A stretch of DNA of 64,000 nucleotides from CAVOAK01 sp965217615 (GCA_965217615.1 CBDCIT010000030.1:310001-374000), one strand, 5' to 3'. Numbered from the stretch's first letter, positions 17,467 through 27,459 are shown. Translations and numbers: made by a program. The notes: a model not told the origin generated them from the sequence alone.

Positions 17467-19196
17467 ATGGATCGCTCGAACGCCTTGCCGTCATCGTCGA
17501 CGTAAACGAATCCATTGATGCAACCGTGCGTCAAATGGCGTTGCGATCTCACGAAGTCGCCCACGCCGGTCTCGCGGTCGTATTGGACGGCGAGCAGGTG
17601 GTCGGCGTCATAACCGATGGCGACGTCATAAGGGCCTATGCAGCCGATGTCGAATGGTCCGCTCCGATCTCCGCGATCATGACCCGGGATCCCATTACGC
17701 TGCCGGCCGATCAAGCAACGGGGGAGATGGTCCCGGAGATATATCGCAGAGTACACCGTGCCAATCATCTGACGGCCGACGTCGTACGCCACATATTGAT
17801 CACCGATGAAGAGGGCCGGCTGGTTACCATCCATGACTTCCTCGAACTCTTGCGGGATCAGGATAAACGGCACTGCAACGTCGTCGTCTTTGGGATGGGA
17901 TATGTCGGTCTGACGTTGGCGATATCGCTGGCCAACTATGGACACATCGTTACCGGATTGGATGTCGACTCAAAAGTAGTTGCAAGACTCAACGCGGGTG
18001 ATTCACACATTCACGAACGAGGTCTTACCGAAATGTTACGGGTCGTCCTTCGCAGCGGCCATCTTGAGGTGTGCGAGAAGCTCGATCAACACCGTCGCGG
18101 CATTTACATCATTGCGGTCGGTACGCCGCTCGGTGCGGACAACAAACCTGACTACACTGCGTTGGAAGCCGCGGCTCGGACGATTGGCGAGCGGCTGAAG
18201 CATGGCGATCAAATCATGCTGCGCTCGACTGTTCCCGCAGGCACGACACGTGGTTTGCTGGTGCCGGTGTTCGAACGGGAAAGCGGACTGATAGCTGGCG
18301 AAGACTTTCATGTCGCGTTCTCGCCCGAGCGGACCTTGGCGGGACAGGCGCTTGTCGAACTTCGCAAACTTCCGCAGATCGTCAGCGGTCTTACGCCTAA
18401 CTGTACAGCCAAAGCCGCCGCTTTTTAGGCCAGCTTGACGCCATCAATCGTTCAGGTGCCCAGCATCGAGGCTGTGGAGATCGTCAAATTGGCGAACAAT
18501 ACGTTTCGCGATCTGAGCTTCGCATTCGCCAACGAATTGGCGTTGCTTGCCGACCAATATAATCTGAACGCCTTCGAGATCGTCACCGCTGCCAACCACG
18601 GCTATGCGCGCAATCCGATACCGAGCCCGAGCCCAGGGGTAGGGGGGTATTGTCTGACCAAGGATCCGATCCTGCTGTGTTCGTCGTTCAATAGCGGCGA
18701 TGCAACACCCGTCCTTGGTTCGGTCGGCCGACAAGTAAACGAAAGAACCGCTGCATACCCGCTACAGATCGTCGATCGCTTTGCCAAGTTGCTCGGTCGA
18801 CCTATCGATAAGATCGACGTTGTCATTATCGGCCTGGCGTTCAAGGGCGAGCCGGAAACCAACGACACACGAGGTTCGGTCAGCGTTAATATCGCGCGGT
18901 CGCTGGTGGACGCCGGCGCCAAGGTTTCGGTCTGGGACGCCGTAATCGATTCGGATGGTGTCGCCGCGCTTGGCTTTAATTCGATTGCTGATATCGACAA
19001 GGCGGTGCAAGATGCAGACGCCGTCCTGATTTTGAACAATCATCGAGATAATCTCCATCCGGGAATGACGGAAAGTGGTCCAGGCGACCTGCCGAAGCTC
19101 ATTTTCGACGGCTGGTCTTTGCTCGATCGCGCGGAGATAAAGTCCGTCCCCAACCGTCTCTACGCCACAATGGGTTACCTGACGGCAGACCCCTGA
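17463..19196 (+). pseudogene. CBS-domain/nucleotide-sugar dehydrogenase fusion with in-frame stop
   Basis: 577 codons from GTG 17463. Residues 1-135 form a CBS pair (LAVVLDGEQVVGVITDGDVI, then IMTRDPITLPADQATGEMV and ILITDEEGRLVTIHDFLELL). From residue 136 a UDP-glucose/GDP-mannose-type dehydrogenase follows: NVVVFGMGYVGLTLAISLAN, AVGTPLGADNKPDYTALEAA, STVPAGTT and FSPERTLAGQAL. A TAG at 18426-18428 stands where the context AAAF-ASLTPSIVQVP calls for Tyr. Downstream in the same frame are VKLANNTFRDLSFAFANELA and PGVGGYCLTKDP, with the catalytic Cys, so the truncated product lacks catalysis. The likely ancestral role is oxidation of a UDP-HexNAc to a uronic acid. Confidence 0.88.
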
Positions 19197-19266
19197 AAAT
19201 TTAACGCAGGTTCGAATTCGATTGTGCCAACCATCGCCATCATTGCCTGTGGAAACGGGTTTGGCC

Positions 19267-19274
19267 ACGTTCGG
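19267..19274. repeat. 8-bp target duplication of IS21, left copy
   Basis: ACGTTCGG, repeated at 21828-21835. It immediately precedes the TGT end of the IS. Confidence 0.9.
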
Positions 19275-19301
19275 TGTCAATCGGCGTCCAAAATTGACCC
19301 C

Positions 19302-20210
19302 CTATCGGCGTGCAATATTGACCCCCCTTAATGGCACGGCGGAGGTTGTCCCGGTAGTCAATAGGGGGACCCGAGCGGCTTCGTGTAGCGCCTTGCGGTG
19401 CGCGGAGCGAAGCCGCGTGGGCTTGACGTATACGTCAAGCCTGTTGACCCACCGGGGCAAGCGGGCCGCAGGCACGGCCTGTGCCGGGTCAGCAGCGGTT
19501 CTTGAAGCGCCAGCTCTCGTTTCGATGATCTCGCAATGGTGGGTCAGGCGGTCGAGCAGGGCTGTGGTCATCTTGGGGTCGCCGAAGACGGAGGGCCATT
19601 CGCCGAAAGCGAGGTTGGTGGTGACGATGATCGAGGTGCGCTCGTAGAGCCGGCTCATCAGGTGGAACAGCAGCTGGCCACCGGCCTGGGCGAAGGGCAG
19701 GTAGCCGAGTTCGTCGAGGATGACGAAGTCGCGTCGGACGAGTTGGTCTGCGGTACGGCCTTGGCGTCCGGAGCGGAGTTCGGCCTCGAGGTGGTTGACC
19801 AGGTCGACGACGTTGTAGCAGCGGCCACGGGCGCCCTTTCTGATACAGGCGCGGGCGATGGCGACGGCGAGATGGGTCTTTCCGGTGCCGGTGCCGCCGA
19901 CCAGCACGATGTTGCGCTTGCTCTCCAGGAAGTCGCCGCCGGCGAGTTCCTGGATCAGGGGCTCATTGACCGGGGAAGCGGCGATATCGAAATCGGCCAG
20001 CTCCTTGGCCGTCGGCAGCTTGGCGGACGTCATCTGGTACTTGATGGAGCGCGCCTGCTTGTCGGCGACCTCGGTCTGCAGCAGCGTACCGATGATCTGT
20101 TGCACCGGATGACGGCGCTTGAGCCCGTCGGCGAGGATGTCGTCGTAGGCGGCGCGCATGCCTGCAAGCTTCAGCGCCGTCATCATCGCCAGCACATCAT
20201 GACGCTCCAT
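19302..20210 (-). CDS. istB: IS21 helper ATPase IstB
   Basis: 302 residues. It is a AAA+ ATPase that promotes IstA transposition. Walker A is NIVLVGGTGTGKTHLAVAIA and Walker B is RRDFVILDELGYLPF. The region SIIVTTNLAFGEWPSVFGD with MTTALLDRLTHHCEII is the sensor part. The family usually ends about residue 250; here the frame continues through an extra basic tail (RWVNRLDVYVKPTRLRS), perhaps read-through into noncoding IS sequence caused by a frameshift near the end. Overlaps istA by 14 nt. Confidence 0.93.
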   Translation of the reverse strand: MERHDVLAMMTALKLAGMRAAYDDILADGLKRRHPVQQIIGTLLQTEVADKQARSIKYQMTSAKLPTAKELADFDIAASPVNEPLIQELAGGDFLESKRNIVLVGGTGTGKTHLAVAIARACIRKGARGRCYNVVDLVNHLEAELRSGRQGRTADQLVRRDFVILDELGYLPFAQAGGQLLFHLMSRLYERTSIIVTTNLAFGEWPSVFGDPKMTTALLDRLTHHCEIIETRAGASRTAADPAQAVPAARLPRWVNRLDVYVKPTRLRSAHRKALHEAARVPLLTTGTTSAVPLRGVNIARR

Positions 20211-21720
20211 GACCGGCCTCCCTCAGGCGGTCGTAGCGGCGGCAGTCGGCCACCGGCTGGTGGCGAAGCTGCAGGCCCTCGGGCGTTGGGATGGCCGGCG
20301 GCGGCGGCGGCTGGCGGTGCCGGGCGAGGATGTTGAGCACAACGTCAGCGCTGCAGGCGCCGCAGGCGAGCGCTTCGGCGCAGGCCGCCTCGACCGCCTC
20401 CAGCCCGTCCTCCAGCACCGCCGCGAGGATTTTGACGATCTGACGATCACCGTCGTCGCGGCCGGTGAGCCGTGCCCGCATGCGGCCCAGCGCGCCGGGC
20501 AGTTGCCAACCCTTGAAAGGCGCGCCATTCCTCAGCGCACCGGGCTTCCGTGTCAGGATCGGCACGTAGTGCCATGGATTGCAGGCGATCTCACCGCGTC
20601 CAAAGCTCCGGGGGTGTTCGGCAACGGTCTCGCCATCCTGGCGGATGACAATCCGATCGGCATAGGCCCGCACGTCGACCGTCCGCCCCACGGCGCGGGC
20701 CGCCACGCTGTAGTGGTTGTTGTCGAAGCGCACCAGACAGGTCTTGGAGACCGATACCTCGGTGGCGTGGAAGCCGTCGAAGGGGCCGCGATAGGCCATC
20801 AGGAAGGGTCGCTCCTCCTCGAACACCTGCCACACCGTCTTGCCCTCGATCATCGGATGCGGCCGCTTCTTGGCGTCCTCGATGCACCGATCCATCAGCC
20901 ACTCGTTGATCTCGGCGTAGGAGCCGCCCCGCGGGATGGGCACGAACAAGCGGCCGCGGAGGTAACCCACCTGCCTCTCGACCTGGCCCTTCTCCCAGCC
21001 CGCACCCGGAGTGCACGCCACCGGCTCCACCAGATGGTGGGAGCACAGCTCCAGAAAGCGCCGGTTGTAGGCGCGCTCCTTGCCCACGAAGACCATGCTC
21101 ACCGCCGTCTTCATGTTGTCGTAGATGCCCCGCCGGCAGACCCCGCCGAAGAAGTGGAAGGCCCGTTCGTGCGCCTCGAACACCATCTCCTGGCTCTCGC
21201 GCGGGAAGATCTGAACCAGCTGCATGCGGCTGTAGCAGAGCCGCATGTGCGCTGCCTTCACCTTGGTCGTCACACCCGACAGGCGCGCGTACTCGTGGCT
21301 CCAGTCGAACTGGTAGGCCTCGCCGGGATCGAAGCTCAGCGGCACAAAACCCTGCGACGGCGACAACAGCCGCCACCGCCGACGCCAGGTCCTGGCGTAG
21401 CGGCGCACCGCGTCGTAGCCGCCGCCATAGCCCAGAGCCGCAAGGTCTTCATGAATCCGCAGCAGAGAAAAGCGGTCCCGGCGCGGCTTCTTCTCGTTGG
21501 CCTCAAGCCGGCGCTCCAGCTCCTCCACCCACGGCCCAAGCTTCGGCATCGGCTGGATCTTGCGCTCGTAGCTGAACGAGGTCTCATCACCCCGAACCAC
21601 CTTGCGCACCGTGTTCTTCGAAACCCTCAAATCCCGGGCGATCTTCTTGATCGGAACACCCCTCACCAGATGATCCCGACGGATCCGCGCAATCGTCTCC
21701 ACAACCAGCATCTCCCCCAC
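20197..21720 (-). CDS. istA: IS21 transposase IstA
   Basis: 507 residues. N-terminal helix-turn-helix (KKIARDLRVSKNTVRKVVRG), then the DDE integrase core: FDPGEAYQFDWSHEYARLSG with the first Asp, GICRRGIYDNMKTAVS-like block (the second Asp in YDNMKTAV) and GWEKGQVERQVGYLRGRLF with the Glu. The C-terminal region contains a beta-barrel-like part and an Ala-rich tail. Intact. Confidence 0.95.
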   Translation of the reverse strand: MGEMLVVETIARIRRDHLVRGVPIKKIARDLRVSKNTVRKVVRGDETSFSYERKIQPMPKLGPWVEELERRLEANEKKPRRDRFSLLRIHEDLAALGYGGGYDAVRRYARTWRRRWRLLSPSQGFVPLSFDPGEAYQFDWSHEYARLSGVTTKVKAAHMRLCYSRMQLVQIFPRESQEMVFEAHERAFHFFGGVCRRGIYDNMKTAVSMVFVGKERAYNRRFLELCSHHLVEPVACTPGAGWEKGQVERQVGYLRGRLFVPIPRGGSYAEINEWLMDRCIEDAKKRPHPMIEGKTVWQVFEEERPFLMAYRGPFDGFHATEVSVSKTCLVRFDNNHYSVAARAVGRTVDVRAYADRIVIRQDGETVAEHPRSFGRGEIACNPWHYVPILTRKPGALRNGAPFKGWQLPGALGRMRARLTGRDDGDRQIVKILAAVLEDGLEAVEAACAEALACGACSADVVLNILARHRQPPPPPAIPTPEGLQLRHQPVADCRRYDRLREAGHGAS

Positions 21721-21827
21721 CTCGTCTGTCCAAACAACAAGGTGTGTTAAAAATCACAAACCCAGGGGGGTCAATTTTGGACGCCGATAACCCCCAATAG
21801 GGGGTCAATATTCCACGCCGAACAACA

Positions 21828-21835
21828 ACGTTCGG
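21828..21835. repeat. 8-bp target duplication of IS21, right copy
   Basis: Identical to 19267-19274. The interrupted codon phase resumes at 21836. Confidence 0.9.
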
Positions 21836-22489
21836 CGCTGCGCGCTCATCGCTGAAGCGTTGGTCGATGGCGGCGCCCAGGTGACACTGTTTGCGCCAGC
21901 TCAGGCCACACGGCGTATCGATCGCAGCGTGGGTGTCAGCGATCGCCTCACGACCGTAGACTTTGATACTGCCACGAGCGCGGAGTCTCTGCGGACCGGT
22001 GTCGCCCACACCGCACATTGGGAGCGCCGGTTGCCGCCACTCGATCGGTTCGATTCGGTGCTTTGCGATAATTTGCCGGAGGTCCTCGCCGTGCGGCGTG
22101 ATGCGATCTTGTCGGGCAATTTTTTCTGGCATCAGACATTGCCCGACGTTGCACCGGAGATTCGTGTGCGGGCCGTTGCGCTGCTCGCCACACACCGACC
22201 GTTAATGATCACTTATGGGCCATTTGCCGCAGAGGAACTCCAGAATGTGACGCGCTGCATACCGGTTGCGCTGATCCAAATTAGGCGCCAAGTTGCCGAC
22301 AGCCAGCGGGACGCTCTACTCGTCACCTGCGGCCGCAGCGGCGCCTTGCGCGAAGAAACCATCGACCTGATAGAAACGATCAGCGGCGGGCCAAAGCCCG
22401 CGGACGTCAAGGTGTTCGTCGAACCCGACCTACTTCCCGACAAAGCTCCCGCCTGGATGGGCCCGGCTGACTATTCGCTTGCTAGGCGG

Positions 22490-23953
22490 GTTCAACCGGT
22501 CGTCGCAACACGTTCAGTTTGACTGGCCTGCAAGCACTGGTCCAGAGCTTCGGCAGGAGTTCTCCATCCGAGGGTCTTGCGGGGCCGTGTATTGAGCGCG
22601 TCAGCAACAACTGCGAGTACGTCCGGACTGTGTGCGCTCAGATCGGTTCCTTTCGGGAAGTACTGTCGAAGCAGTCCATTGGTGTTCTCGTTCGTTCCGC
22701 GTTGCCAAGGGCTGTGCGGTTCGCAGAAGTAGACGGGAAGGCCGGTTGCGATCCGCAGATCCGCATGCCTGGCCATCTCTGCTCCCTGGTCCCAGGTCAG
22801 CGAGCGGCGAAGCTGCGCTGGCAATGTCGTGATCGTCCGGGCGATGGCATCGCGAACCGCTTCAGCCCCATGACCGGCAAGCGCAGGCCCGTTCTTCACG
22901 CGCGGGACGGTGCCGTGGCCTTCCATTCGGGGAAGATGCAGCAGCATTGTGAACCGCGTGGTGCGTTCCACCAGAGTGCCGATCGCCGATCTGCCCAAGC
23001 CGATGATCAGGTCACCTTCCCAGTGTCCGGGTACGGCCCGATCAGCTGCTTCCGCCGATCGTTCACTGATCATGATCTCAGGCGTGACGAAGGATTTTCC
23101 CCGCCGGCGGCTACGTGCCCGAGGTACGCGCAGTGCCCTTCCCGTGCGAAGGCAGGCGGTCAGCTCACGACGGAGTGCGCCGCGGCCCTGTACGTAGAGC
23201 GCCTGATAGATCGCCTCATGACTGATCCGCATCGCTTGATCCTCGGGCCCGTCCCCCCAGGATAGTCGATCCGAAGACGGTGCGCGATCTGCTCAGGACT
23301 CCAGGCCCTGGCCCATCGCCTGTGCTGCCGCGGCCCATGCCGACGACCGTTCCAGACGACGCGTGGCCCCTCGATCACCGTTCCATCCGGTGCCGAGATC
23401 CGACCCGCAAGCCGATCCTGCACATAGCGCCGCAGCGCCTCATTCGTTGCCAGCTTGGCTGGCTTCGGCCTTTTGGCGGACCGATCAGTATGCCACTGCG
23501 CCGTCGTTGCTCGGTAGTCCAGGCCACCGCTTCGGGTCGCCGCGTTGCGCCGCACCTCGCGGGAGATCGTCGACGGTGCTCGCTCCAGCCGGCAAGCAAT
23601 ATGACGTATGCCTCTTCCCTGGGCGTGCAGAAGAGCAATCTCCTCACGTTCCTCGAAAGACAGGTAACGTCCTGACAGCGGCTTGGCCGGTTGCGATAAA
23701 TGTGATGGTGGCATGCCGCCCGACCTCCGGAACCACCTCGAGCCTACCGGAGGGGATACACCGGCATCTCGGGCCGCGTCCTCGCTCGAACGCCCCGTCG
23801 CAATCGCTGCCCAGAACCGAACAAGCTCCTCACGCCGTGCCGAGTCCGGTCGATCTGGCGAATGCAACTTGCTCCGTCCAGACCGATCCGACCGCCGTCT
23901 GCGTACCGTCATAGCAACCTCCTATGCCAGAGTGTTGCGACGACCGATTGAAC
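22490..23953 (-). mobile_element. IS30-family insertion sequence
   Basis: About 1464 bp. Terminal repeats: the left end reads GTTCAACCGGTCGTCGCAAC and the right end, on the minus strand, GTTCAATCGGTCGTCGCAAC, so the match extends beyond 20 bp with one mismatch in this part. It separates the middle and last parts of the glycosyltransferase gene. Exact ends are uncertain by a few bases because IS30 duplications are only 2-3 bp. Confidence 0.88.
22492..23912 (-). pseudogene. IS30-family transposase, frameshifted
   Basis: The first part, 23912 to about 23255, contains the helix-turn-helix SFEEREEIALLHAQGRGIRH and ACRLERAPSTISREVRRNAA. The second, from about 23250 down to 22492, contains MRISHEAIYQALYVQGRGAL, the DDE residues in PGHWEGDLIIG and LTWDQGAEMARH, and PHSPWQRGTNENTNGLLRQY. 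The switch falls at a run of six C on the plus strand (23253-23258); one base is missing. All catalytic residues remain. Confidence 0.9.
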
Positions 23954-24479
23954 TCACCCTATGTATGACCGTTTGATTGGTGCTGTTGCCCGCCCCGGGA
24001 TGGGGACTGTTGGTGATTGTCTCGCCTCGGGAGTCCGCATCTTCGCCTTTCATGAGCCAGGCAATCTCGAAATGGTCGACAATAGCCGGCAGCTGGTTGT
24101 TCTGGGGGTCGGAGAGTATTGCGCTGATGGAAACGATGCCTGGACGCGGGCGACAAGTTACCTCCGAAATAGCCAAGGGCAGGCGGACCTCACCGAGGCT
24201 CTCGCCCGACTCGAGTTCGGTGGCGCAAAGGCGGCTGCATCGCATGTTCTAGACGCCGTGCAAAATAGGCGTTCATTAGTTGAACATGAAGCTTGACAGC
24301 GGTTTAACCGATCGAAATTATAGGCAACGTACAGCTTCGTTGCCGGGCTGCTGTTGCACCCGGCGTGCGGTAGCGTTTTTTGCAAACCCGATGACTCAGC
24401 GATGTGGTTCACGTGTAACCCGTGGACATCCGTGACATCAACACGCGCCCCGACGCCCCGAGTTGAATCGCGTCTTCCG

Positions 24480-24943
24480 GTGACTCGTAAGAACGTCCTG
24501 TTTTCCTGATAGATGCGCTGCGATACGACGTCGTCGCTGACGCCGACCTGCGTGGGGCTATGACGCCCAACATCGACCGGTTGGTGAGCGATGGCTATCT
24601 CGGCAAGGTCGTTGCGAACGCTGGAACGACTCAATTCGTCTTACCGTCCTTGACGACCCAGAGCTATCCTTTGGACGAAGGTGGCTACGACACAGGGATA
24701 CGCCGGCGCGCGATGACCTATGCGGAACTGTTCAGAGCCACAGGCTTTTCGACGTATCTAGCGACCTCTCTCGATCAGTTTTGTATGGCTCACGAATTCG
24801 AACATGGCTTCGAGGACGTGCGTGGTCTGTTCAGTTACTCAGCGACGCTGAAGCGGTTAATTATGCGAAAGCTATCGCACGAAATCGCCTTATGGCGTGC
24901 TGGTGAACAGGATGAATTGGCGACTGTCGCCGTTGTCCAGGAG
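24480..24943 (+). pseudogene. sulfatase / alkaline-phosphatase-superfamily protein, N-terminal fragment
   Basis: The frame opens near GTG 24480 (VTRKNVLF) and, after a missing T in the TTTT at 24501-24504, continues as FLIDALRYDVVAD, the metal-binding Asp motif at the start of sulfatases. It then reads AMTPNIDRLVSDG, TTQFVLPSLTTQSYPLDEGG (the region with the catalytic Ser/Thr position) and AELFRATGFSTYLAT. The protein is cut after about 155 residues by the IS256-family element. In glycan or phosphonate clusters such proteins can be headgroup transferases or hydrolases; the exact role is unknown. Confidence 0.8.
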
Positions 24944-26155
24944 GGGCTGTGTCTCGAAAGTGGTGGAAATTTGAGGATGGCGTAATCTCCGGGTGACAAG
25001 ACAACCACCCAACCGGCGGCTAGCACCGCCAAGGAGATCACGCCATGAAGAACACTACCGAGACTTCGGCGCTTTCGCTACTGGCCAATGACGCCGGCTA
25101 TGATCCGCTCGAGGACCGGCTGCGGGAGAACATCAGATCCACGATCGAGGCCGTTTTTGAGGAGGAACTTGCGCAGTTTCTCGGGCGCTGCCGATACGGT
25201 CGAGAGGACGCGCTTCGGCAAGGGTATCGGAACGGGCACCGGGAGCGGCAACTGACGGGGACATTCGGGACCGAGAGGGTGAGCGTGCCGCGTGCACGGA
25301 TCGTTGAGGAAGACGGTCGGGCGTCGGAATGGCGTTCGCGGGCGCTGCCGCGCTACCAGCGGCTGACCAGAAAGGCCGAGGCGCTGATCGCTTCGGTGTA
25401 TCTGTCCGGAACCAACACGCGGCGGGTGAAACGCGCGCTGTTCGGGCTCTTCCGGGGTGCTGTGAGCAAGGACGTTGTGAGCCGGGCGTGGCGCAAGGTG
25501 AAGGTCGATTGGGACGCCTGGTGCAGCCGTGGCCTCGCGGATGAGGATATCGTTCGGCTGATCCTTGACGGTACTGTGATCAAGACCCGACTGGATCGCA
25601 AGGCCACCAACATCTCGGTTCTCGCGGCTATAGGGGTGCGCCGGGATGGCCAGAAGGTCTTGCTTTCGATCGGGAATATGGGCGGAGAAAGCCAGGCGGC
25701 GTGGCGCCAGTTCCTCGACGACCTTGATGCGCGTGGACTGAAACGGCCCGGGTTTGTCATCGTCGATGGCGCGCCGGGACTGGAGGCGGCTCTGTCGGCG
25801 CTTTGGGGCGATGACCTTCCCGTTCAACGCTGCACCGTGCACAAGCACCGCAACCTTCTGGGTCATGCTCCCAAACACATGCATGACGAGCTGAGCGAAG
25901 ATTACCGCGATATGATCTATGCCGACACTGCCTCCGAGGTGGAAACCCGCCACAAGGCGTTTGTCCGCAAGTGGCGGCTGAAATGCAGGGCCGTCGCGGA
26001 CAGCCTCGCAGAAGCGGGCGACAAGCTCTTTACCTTCACGCGCCTGTCCAAGAGCCAATGGAAATCAGCCCGAACGACCAACGCCATTGAGCGTCTCAAC
26101 GAGGAGTTCAAGCGCCGGATCAAAACACAGACCGTGCTGCCGTGTCCCGAAACAG
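24943..26155 (+). mobile_element. IS256-family element B, right end deleted
   Basis: The left end is near 24943 (GGGGCTGTGTCTCGAAAGTG, a typical IS256-group terminus). The right end is missing because IS3 copy B begins at 26156 inside the transposase gene. It is unrelated at sequence level to IS256 element A. Confidence 0.75.
25045..26155 (+). pseudogene. IS256-family transposase, C-terminally truncated
   Basis: 370 residues of Mutator-type transposase before the IS3 junction: FEEELAQFLGRCRYGREDAL, YRNGHRERQLTGTFGTERVS, the Asp motifs in VRLILDGTVIKTRLDRK and FVIVDGAPGLEAALSAL, RCTVHKHRNLL, and the ARTTNAIERLNEEFKRRIKT block with the catalytic Glu. The final 30-40 residues are lost, so activity is unlikely. 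A plain Shine-Dalgarno (AAGGAG) precedes ATG 25045. Confidence 0.9.
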
Positions 26156-26221
26156 TGACCTGACCCCCAAAACTTGGTCCAGGCCGAATGTTAGGCTAGG
26201 ACTGTTTGAACGGAGGTCAGG

Positions 26222-26500
26222 ATGCCACGTAAACGACATACCGCGGAACAGGTTATCGGTAAGCTACGGGAGGCGGAGGTTAGCCTGTCGGGCGGCCAAA
26301 CGGTACCTGCGGTTTGCAGGACCTTGGGTGTTTCGGAACAGACGTATTACCGTTGGCGCAAGGAGTACGGCGGCCTAAAGATTGAGCAGGCACGGCGCTT
26401 CAAGGAGCTCGAGCGGGAGAATCTGCGGCTGAGACGAGCTGTCGCTGATCTGACGCTGGATAAGCTGATTCTGAAGGAAGCCGCTGAGGGAAACTTCTAA
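26222..26500 (+). CDS. IS3-family transposase OrfA (copy B)
   Basis: 92 residues, identical to the copy A protein except at two positions (Thr7, Gln54). Helix-turn-helix plus leucine-zipper-like C-terminus. OrfB lies in the -1 frame, as expected for programmed frameshifting in this family. Confidence 0.95.
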   Translation: MPRKRHTAEQVIGKLREAEVSLSGGQTVPAVCRTLGVSEQTYYRWRKEYGGLKIEQARRFKELERENLRLRRAVADLTLDKLILKEAAEGNF

Positions 26501-26565
26501 GCCCCGAGCGCCGCCGGGGCTATGTTCAGCACATCTCCACGCGGCATGCCCTGCCCGAGCGTCGG

Positions 26566-27402
26566 GTGTGCCGGGTCATTGGGCAACCACGCTCGACGCA
26601 ACGCTATCGGCGTGTCGAGGCTGACGATGAGGCGGCGTTGACCGCGGCCATTGTGCGGCTGGCCAGCGCGTACGGTCGCTACGGCTATCGCCGGATCACG
26701 GCGCTGCTCCGCGGCGAGGGCTGGTACGTGAACCACAAGCGGGTCGAACGCATCTGGCGACGGGAGGGACTGAAGGTGCCTGCAAAACAACCAAAGAGGG
26801 GCCGGCTATGGCTCAACGATGGGTCCTGCATCCGTCTGCGTCCGAACTGGCCGCACCATGTCTGGGCCTATGACTTCGTCATGGCTCGCACACACGATGG
26901 CAGGGCATTCCGCATGCTGACCATCATCGACGAGTACACTCGGGAGTGCCTGGCAATCGACGTCGCACGACGGCTGCGATCCGACGACGTGCTGTATCGC
27001 CTTGCCGCGCTGTTCGTCGATCGTGGCCCGCCGGACCACATCCGCTCGGATAATGGTGCCGAGTTCACTGCCACGGCCGTCCGTGAGTGGCTGGCGCGGG
27101 TCGGTGTGAAGACGCTCTACATCGAACCGGGCAGTCCCTGGGAGAACGGCTACAACGAGTCATTCAACGGCAAGCTCCGGGACGAGCTGCTCAACGGCGA
27201 AATCTTCTACTCGCTCAAGGAGGCCCAGGTGCTGATCGAGCGATGGCGGCAGCACTACAACACGGTCAGACCACACAGTGCGCTGGGCTACAGACCCCCG
27301 GCGCCAGTGACCATCGCGCCTAACCGGACTGATCCGGCTTGCGCTATGGATGGGCTCCAGCCGGATCAGCCCTTCCCAATCACCGTGCCAAGACTAACAT
27401 AG
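26566..27402 (+). CDS. IS3-family transposase OrfB (copy B)
   Basis: 278 residues from the first ATG/GTG-type start; the frame is open back to the end of orfA, so the natural product is probably an OrfAB fusion. It contains the HTH_21 domain (AYGRYGYRRITALLRGEGWY) and the rve integrase core: DFVMARTHDGRAFRMLTIID, DHIRSDNGAEFTATAV and NGYNESFNGKLRDELLNGE, giving the complete DDE triad. Intact and presumably active. Confidence 0.93.
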   Translation: MCRVIGQPRSTQRYRRVEADDEAALTAAIVRLASAYGRYGYRRITALLRGEGWYVNHKRVERIWRREGLKVPAKQPKRGRLWLNDGSCIRLRPNWPHHVWAYDFVMARTHDGRAFRMLTIIDEYTRECLAIDVARRLRSDDVLYRLAALFVDRGPPDHIRSDNGAEFTATAVREWLARVGVKTLYIEPGSPWENGYNESFNGKLRDELLNGEIFYSLKEAQVLIERWRQHYNTVRPHSALGYRPPAPVTIAPNRTDPACAMDGLQPDQPFPITVPRLT

Positions 27403-27459
27403 CGATTGGCACATACATTGGGGGCAGGCCAACTCAACGGGCAAAGACATTGCGCTGAA

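Larger units (their letters stand above)
19275..21827 (-). mobile_element. IS21-family insertion sequence (complete)
   Basis: 2553 bp, from TGTCAATCGGCGTCC to the complementary end TGTTGTTCGGCGTGG on the minus strand. Both ends contain the multiple internal repeats typical of IS21 (AATATTGACCCCC and CCAAAATTGACCCC). It is flanked by the 8-bp duplication ACGTTCGG and carries istA and istB with a 14-nt overlap. Confidence 0.95.
19224..24296 (+). pseudogene. GT28/MurG-like glycosyltransferase split by IS21 and IS30
   Basis: Three pieces join into one protein: 19224-19274 (PTIAIIACGNGFGHVR), 21836-22489 (RCALIAEALVDGGAQVTLFA through AWMGPADYS) and 23954-24296 (MYDRLIGAVARPGMGTVGD, FHEPGNLEMVDNS). 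The first carries the glycine loop and GHVRR motif of GT28-like/PseG-like GT-B proteins; the last carries the donor-binding RPGMGT region. Codon phase is preserved across the IS21 site once the element and one 8-bp duplication are removed. Either a glycosyltransferase or a PseG-like nucleotide-sugar hydrolase is possible; the C-terminal motif favours the former. Confidence 0.8.
26156..27431 (+). mobile_element. IS3-family element, copy B (complete)
   Basis: 1276 bp between TGACCTGACCCCCAA at the left and the complement of TGGCCTGCCCCCAA at the right. It carries orfA and orfB uninterrupted and served as the reference for recognising the 30-bp duplication in copy A. Left flank: truncated IS256-B; right flank: the dioxygenase gene. 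No 3-5 bp target duplication is evident (cag versus act). Confidence 0.92.

Noticed and set aside
18426..18428. UAG as recoded amino acid (for example pyrrolysine)
   Set aside because: A second gene uses UAA at an equivalent Tyr position, and there is no sign of pyl genes or an SECIS-like element; nonsense mutation is simpler.
20209..21750. 513-residue open frame on the plus strand over IS21
   Set aside because: It is antisense to istA, composed of His/Arg/Leu/Pro-rich sequence without domains, a by-product of high GC.
23961..24296. independent small gene MYDRLIGAV...
   Set aside because: Its sequence is the donor-binding end of the interrupted GT28-like protein and has no start signals of its own.
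25078..26058. 326-residue minus-strand frame
   Set aside because: It lies antisense to the IS256-B transposase, which has all family motifs.
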